Shown here in pieces: positions 61,192 through 64,000 of a stretch of DNA of 64,000 bases. Location of the stretch: NCBI RefSeq assembly GCF_016863335.1, contig NZ_BOOR01000010.1, forward strand, positions 124,001 through 188,000, read 5' to 3'. The notes beneath the pieces are model-generated. The model saw only the letters and a program-made list of their open reading frames with translations. It did not search any database and was not told the DNA's origin. This DNA comes from Planotetraspora thailandica (GTDB lineage: Bacteria > Actinomycetota > Actinomycetes > Streptosporangiales > Streptosporangiaceae). A program made the position numbers and the translations under genes. Within the stretch, counting starts at the first letter, position 1. The number at the start of each line of letters is the position of its first letter.

Positions 61192-61872
61192 TCACGAGTA
61201 CGACCTCCTCTGGTCCGGCGCGGGGATCTCGGCGCCGCGGTACTCGACCGGGATTCCGCCGAGGGGGTAGTCCTTGCGCTGCGGGTGGCCTTCCCAGTCG
61301 TCGGGCATCTCGATGCGCGTCAGCGCCGGATGACCGTCGAAGACGATCCCGAAAAAGTCGTAGGTCTCCCGCTCGTGCCAGTCGTGCGTCGGGTAGACCG
61401 GAACGGTGGACGGGATGTGGGGGTCGTCGTCGGGGCAGGAAGCCTCGACCCTGATCCGCCGGTTGTGGGTGATGGAGCACAGGTGGTAGACCGCGTGCAG
61501 CTCAGCGCCGGTCTCGTCCGGGTAGTGGGCACCGGAGACGCCGAGCGACAGCTCGAACCGCAGCGCCGGGTCGTCGCGCAGGTGGCGCATCACCTCGACC
61601 AGGTTCTCCCTGGCGATGTGGAAGGTGGCCTCGTCGCGGTCCACGACCACGCGCTCGATCGCGCCGCCGAACGCGGGCTCGAGGGCGTCGGCCACCTCGT
61701 CGAAGTACGACCCGTACGGCCGGGCCGACGAGGGCAGCGGCGGGCGCCGCACGAGCAGCCGGCCGTATCCGGAGGTGTCGCCACTGCCCTCTACGCCGAA
61801 CATGCCGGTGCGGGCGATGGCCGCCTCTTCCGGCGTCGCCCCGGGCACCTCAGGGAGGTTGTCGGTGCTCAT
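61192..61872 (-). CDS. nuoC: NADH-quinone oxidoreductase subunit C
   Basis: 226 aa (start ATG 61872, overlapping the nuoB stop by 4 bases). 30-kDa subunit signature near the C-terminus: [42 protein letters not shown]. An N-terminal extension of about 45 aa is found in actinobacterial NuoC. The 55-bp gap before nuoD is the largest inside the operon. Confidence 0.96.
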   Translation of the reverse strand: MSTDNLPEVPGATPEEAAIARTGMFGVEGSGDTSGYGRLLVRRPPLPSSARPYGSYFDEVADALEPAFGGAIERVVVDRDEATFHIARENLVEVMRHLRDDPALRFELSLGVSGAHYPDETGAELHAVYHLCSITHNRRIRVEASCPDDDPHIPSTVPVYPTHDWHERETYDFFGIVFDGHPALTRIEMPDDWEGHPQRKDYPLGGIPVEYRGAEIPAPDQRRSYS

Positions 61873-62420
61873 CTGTCGGCTCCCTGGTCGATCAGCGGCA
61901 GCGTCCGCAGCGCCTGGAGCTCGAGCTCGTCGATCTGCTTGGCCCGGTGCGCGCCGAACTTCATGTTCTGGATCTTGTCGTGCAGCTTGACGATGGCGTC
62001 GATCAGCATCTCCGGCCGCGGCGGGCAGCCGGGCAGGTAGATGTCGACGGGCACGACGTGGTCCACGCCCTGCACGATGGCGTAGTTGTTGAACATGCCG
62101 CCGCTGGAGGCGCAGACGCCCATCGCGATGACCCACTTGGGCTCGGCCATCTGGTCGTAGATCTGCCGCAGCACGGGGGCCATCTTCTGCGAGAGCCGAC
62201 CGGCGACGATCATGAGGTCGGCCTGGCGGGGCGACGCCGAGGCGCGCTCCATGCCGAACCGCGCCAGGTCGTGCGTGGGCCCGCCCGTCGCCATGAGCTC
62301 GATCGCGCAGCACGCGAGACCGAACGTCGCCGGCCAGACGGAGTTCTTCCGGGCCCAGCCCGCCACCTGCTCGACGGTGGTGAGGACGAACCCGCTCGGG
62401 AGTTTCTCTTCAAGGCCCAT
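61869..62420 (-). CDS. nuoB: NADH-quinone oxidoreductase subunit B (N2 cluster)
   Basis: 183 aa. The four N2 4Fe-4S cysteines: CC in [13 protein letters not shown] in [10 protein letters not shown], and C in LPGCPPRPE. The start ATG 62420 is 2 bp after the nuoA stop; the longer frame is within nuoA. Terminal Fe-S centre that reduces menaquinone. Confidence 0.97.
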   Translation of the reverse strand: MGLEEKLPSGFVLTTVEQVAGWARKNSVWPATFGLACCAIELMATGGPTHDLARFGMERASASPRQADLMIVAGRLSQKMAPVLRQIYDQMAEPKWVIAMGVCASSGGMFNNYAIVQGVDHVVPVDIYLPGCPPRPEMLIDAIVKLHDKIQNMKFGAHRAKQIDELELQALRTLPLIDQGADR

Positions 62421-62422
62421 GG

Positions 62423-62782
62423 CTAATCCCAATCGAGACCGCGACGGCGCCAGACGTAGGCGTACGCCACGAGGACGGTGACGATGAACAGCACCATCTC
62501 GACCAGCCCGAACAAGCCGAGCTTGTCGAAGGTCACCGCCCACGGATAGAGGAAGATGATCTCGATGTCGAACACGATGAACAACATCGCCGTGATCATG
62601 TACTTCAGGGGGAACCGGCCACCGCCGACCGGCTGGGGAGTCGGCTCGATGCCGCACTCGTAGGCGTCCAGCTTGGCGCGGTTCCAGCGTTTCGGCCCGG
62701 TGAAGGGCGCGATACCCACGGAGAACACGGCGAATCCCGCCGCGAGGACCGCGAGCACCAGAATCGGCACATACAGCTCCAT
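62423..62782 (-). CDS. nuoA: NADH-quinone oxidoreductase subunit A
   Basis: 119 aa, three helices: [43 protein letters not shown] (with the conserved YECG loop) and [18 protein letters not shown]. First gene of the operon. A GCGAGGAC site lies 8 bases before the ATG. The 115-bp region between nuoA and the reductase gene is the likely operon promoter; no known operator sequence could be identified there. Confidence 0.97.
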   Translation of the reverse strand: MELYVPILVLAVLAAGFAVFSVGIAPFTGPKRWNRAKLDAYECGIEPTPQPVGGGRFPLKYMITAMLFIVFDIEIIFLYPWAVTFDKLGLFGLVEMVLFIVTVLVAYAYVWRRRGLDWD

Positions 62783-62897
62783 GGCTACATGTCCTCGCTT
62801 GGTCGGTGGAATAGGACGGTCGGGGCGGGCTTCGGCGCAGCGATCCCCGTACCCGCGGTCTCGGGGAGACCGCCGGAGATTGCTGCTGTGATGGAGA

Positions 62898-64000
62898 TCA
62901 TGCGCGCGGAGCCACCTTGGACAGGGCGTTGATGATGCGGTCGGAGGCGTCGCCTCGCCGGTCTGTGAGATTAGCGAGAAGTTTCAGGGCGAATCTCATC
63001 AGGGTCGGGTGTGGAAGCCCGTGCCGCGTGGCGAACTTCATCACCCCGGGCTTGCCGATCGCCTCGACGAACAGCCGGCCGAGAGTGAAGTATCCGCCAT
63101 AGACCTCTTTGAGGATACGCGGGTATTCCTGCAGGACACGCTCACGCTGGGCCGCGGTCGTCCGGGACAGCGCCTGGACGATCACGTCGGCGGCGGTTCT
63201 GCCGGTCTCCATGGCGTAGGCGATGCCCTCGCCGTTGAACGGGTTGATCGAACCGCCCGCGTCGCCGACGAGAACCAGGCCCCGGGTGTAGTGCGGCTGC
63301 CGGTTGAACGCCATCGGCAGCGCCGCGCCCCTGATCGGGCCGGTCATGTTCTCTTCGGTGTAGCCCCACTCGGCGGGCATGCCCTTCACCCAGCGCCGCA
63401 GCAGGTCGCGGTAGTCGATGTTCTTGAACGCCTCGCTCGTGTTCAGCAGGCCGAGGCCGACGTTGGAGGTGCCGTCTCCCACGCCGAAGACCCAGCCGTA
63501 GCCGGGCAGCAGCCGGTCGCCGTCCCAGAGTTCGAGCCAGGACTCCAGATAGTCGTCGTCGTGCCGCGGGCTCGTGAAATACGTCCGTACGGCCACGCCC
63601 ATGGGGCGGTCCTCGCGCTTGTGGAGGCCCATCGCGAGGGACAGCCGTGAGGAGTTGCCGTCTGCGGCGACGACGAGCCTGGCTCCGTAGGAGACCTCTT
63701 CGCCGTCCTTCTTGGCGGTGACGCCGACGATGTGGCCGCTGCGCTCGTCCAGGATGGGGCCGGTGACCGTGATGCCCTGGATGAGCGTGACGCCGTTGTT
63801 GGAGGCGTGCTCGGCCAGGATCTGGTCGAAGTCCATGCGGGTGCGCACGAGCCCGAAGTCGGGGTAGCTGTGCAGTTCGGGCCAGTCGAGCTCCAGGCGG
63901 AGGCCGCCGCCGACGACGCGCAGGCCCTTGTTCCTGATCCAGCCGGGCGCGTCGATGTCGACGCCCATCCCGATGAGCTCCTTGACCGCCCGGGGCGTGA
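62898..64000 (-). CDS. Geranylgeranyl-reductase-family FAD-dependent oxidoreductase, 5' end outside the window
   Basis: The reading frame continues to the right edge without a start (in-frame ATG 63968 is internal: the residues before it read TPRAVKELIG, the family pattern GLTPRAV). Visible are LVVAADGNSSRLSLAMG (DG motif), GLVLVGDAGGSINPFNGEGIAYAMETGRTAADVI (GD motif) and a C-terminal YGGYFTLGRLFVEAIGKPG. The family reduces isoprenoid double bonds, as in archaeal lipids, chlorophyll or partly saturated menaquinone (MenJ). Its position just ahead of nuo and of a polyprenyl synthase favours the last. Confidence 0.9.
   Translation of the reverse strand, partial: TPRAVKELIGMGVDIDAPGWIRNKGLRVVGGGLRLELDWPELHSYPDFGLVRTRMDFDQILAEHASNNGVTLIQGITVTGPILDERSGHIVGVTAKKDGEEVSYGARLVVAADGNSSRLSLAMGLHKREDRPMGVAVRTYFTSPRHDDDYLESWLELWDGDRLLPGYGWVFGVGDGTSNVGLGLLNTSEAFKNIDYRDLLRRWVKGMPAEWGYTEENMTGPIRGAALPMAFNRQPHYTRGLVLVGDAGGSINPFNGEGIAYAMETGRTAADVIVQALSRTTAAQRERVLQEYPRILKEVYGGYFTLGRLFVEAIGKPGVMKFATRHGLPHPTLMRFALKLLANLTDRRGDASDRIINALSKVAPRA

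Noticed and set aside
62783-62897. Rex-type operator (TTGTGAA-N4-TTCACAA) ahead of nuoA
   Set aside because: No such sequence in the region; no regulator site claimed.

Overview
The window is high-GC actinomycete DNA. GTG starts, 4-base stop/start overlaps, ECF sigma factors, a conservon-type sensor kinase and an F420-type luciferase-like protein all point that way. The gene set resembles Streptosporangiaceae (Nonomuraea, Microbispora or Streptosporangium types), but that placement is an inference from protein style, with no rRNA gene present to confirm it.

Layout. 0-12.3 kb holds small regulator-plus-effector units: a partial enoyl-CoA hydratase, an EamA exporter with its GntR regulator and a clear palindromic operator, a two-gene remnant of a conservon (cvnA and cvnC only), a quinone oxidoreductase, a FAD monooxygenase/PadR pair, a divergent SDR, an ArsR/SRPBCC pair, and an erm-type 23S rRNA methyltransferase that is frameshifted but still carries what looks like a complete macrolide-responsive attenuator. 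12.3-29.6 kb carries a TPR protein, an ECF sigma factor with its membrane partner, TetR units, a secreted phosphoesterase, an ECF41-type sigma factor divergent from an NmrA-like epimerase, a NarL-type two-component pair, a truncated haemoglobin, a berberine-bridge-type FAD oxidase, a secreted glycerophosphodiesterase, and a LysR/EamA/MFS unit.

29.7-44 kb is the accessory part. It has a VapBC pair, a second secreted glycerophosphodiesterase, a GlxA/PfpI pair, a very large secreted protein (four near-identical lamin-tail domains, a propeller-like region and RTX-type repeats), a TetR/FAD-monooxygenase pair, and then a 4-kb toxin cluster. The cluster contains two vapC remnants, a Fic protein with its own HTH-like tail and a doubled operator, a RelE/Phd pair inside a 28-bp exact direct repeat, and two intact PIN toxin/antitoxin pairs. 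It lies between two copies of a 27-bp sequence from the 3' end of msrA.

44-64 kb is conserved core: msrA, rarD, a luciferase-like oxidoreductase, and on the minus strand the complete 14-gene NADH:quinone oxidoreductase (complex I) operon nuoA-N. The operon is followed by a polyprenyl diphosphate synthase and preceded by a geranylgeranyl-reductase-family flavoprotein cut by the window edge. The last two fit menaquinone side-chain synthesis and reduction, so quinone supply and its main reductase sit together.

No rRNA, tRNA, CRISPR array, transposase or integrase gene was recognised.
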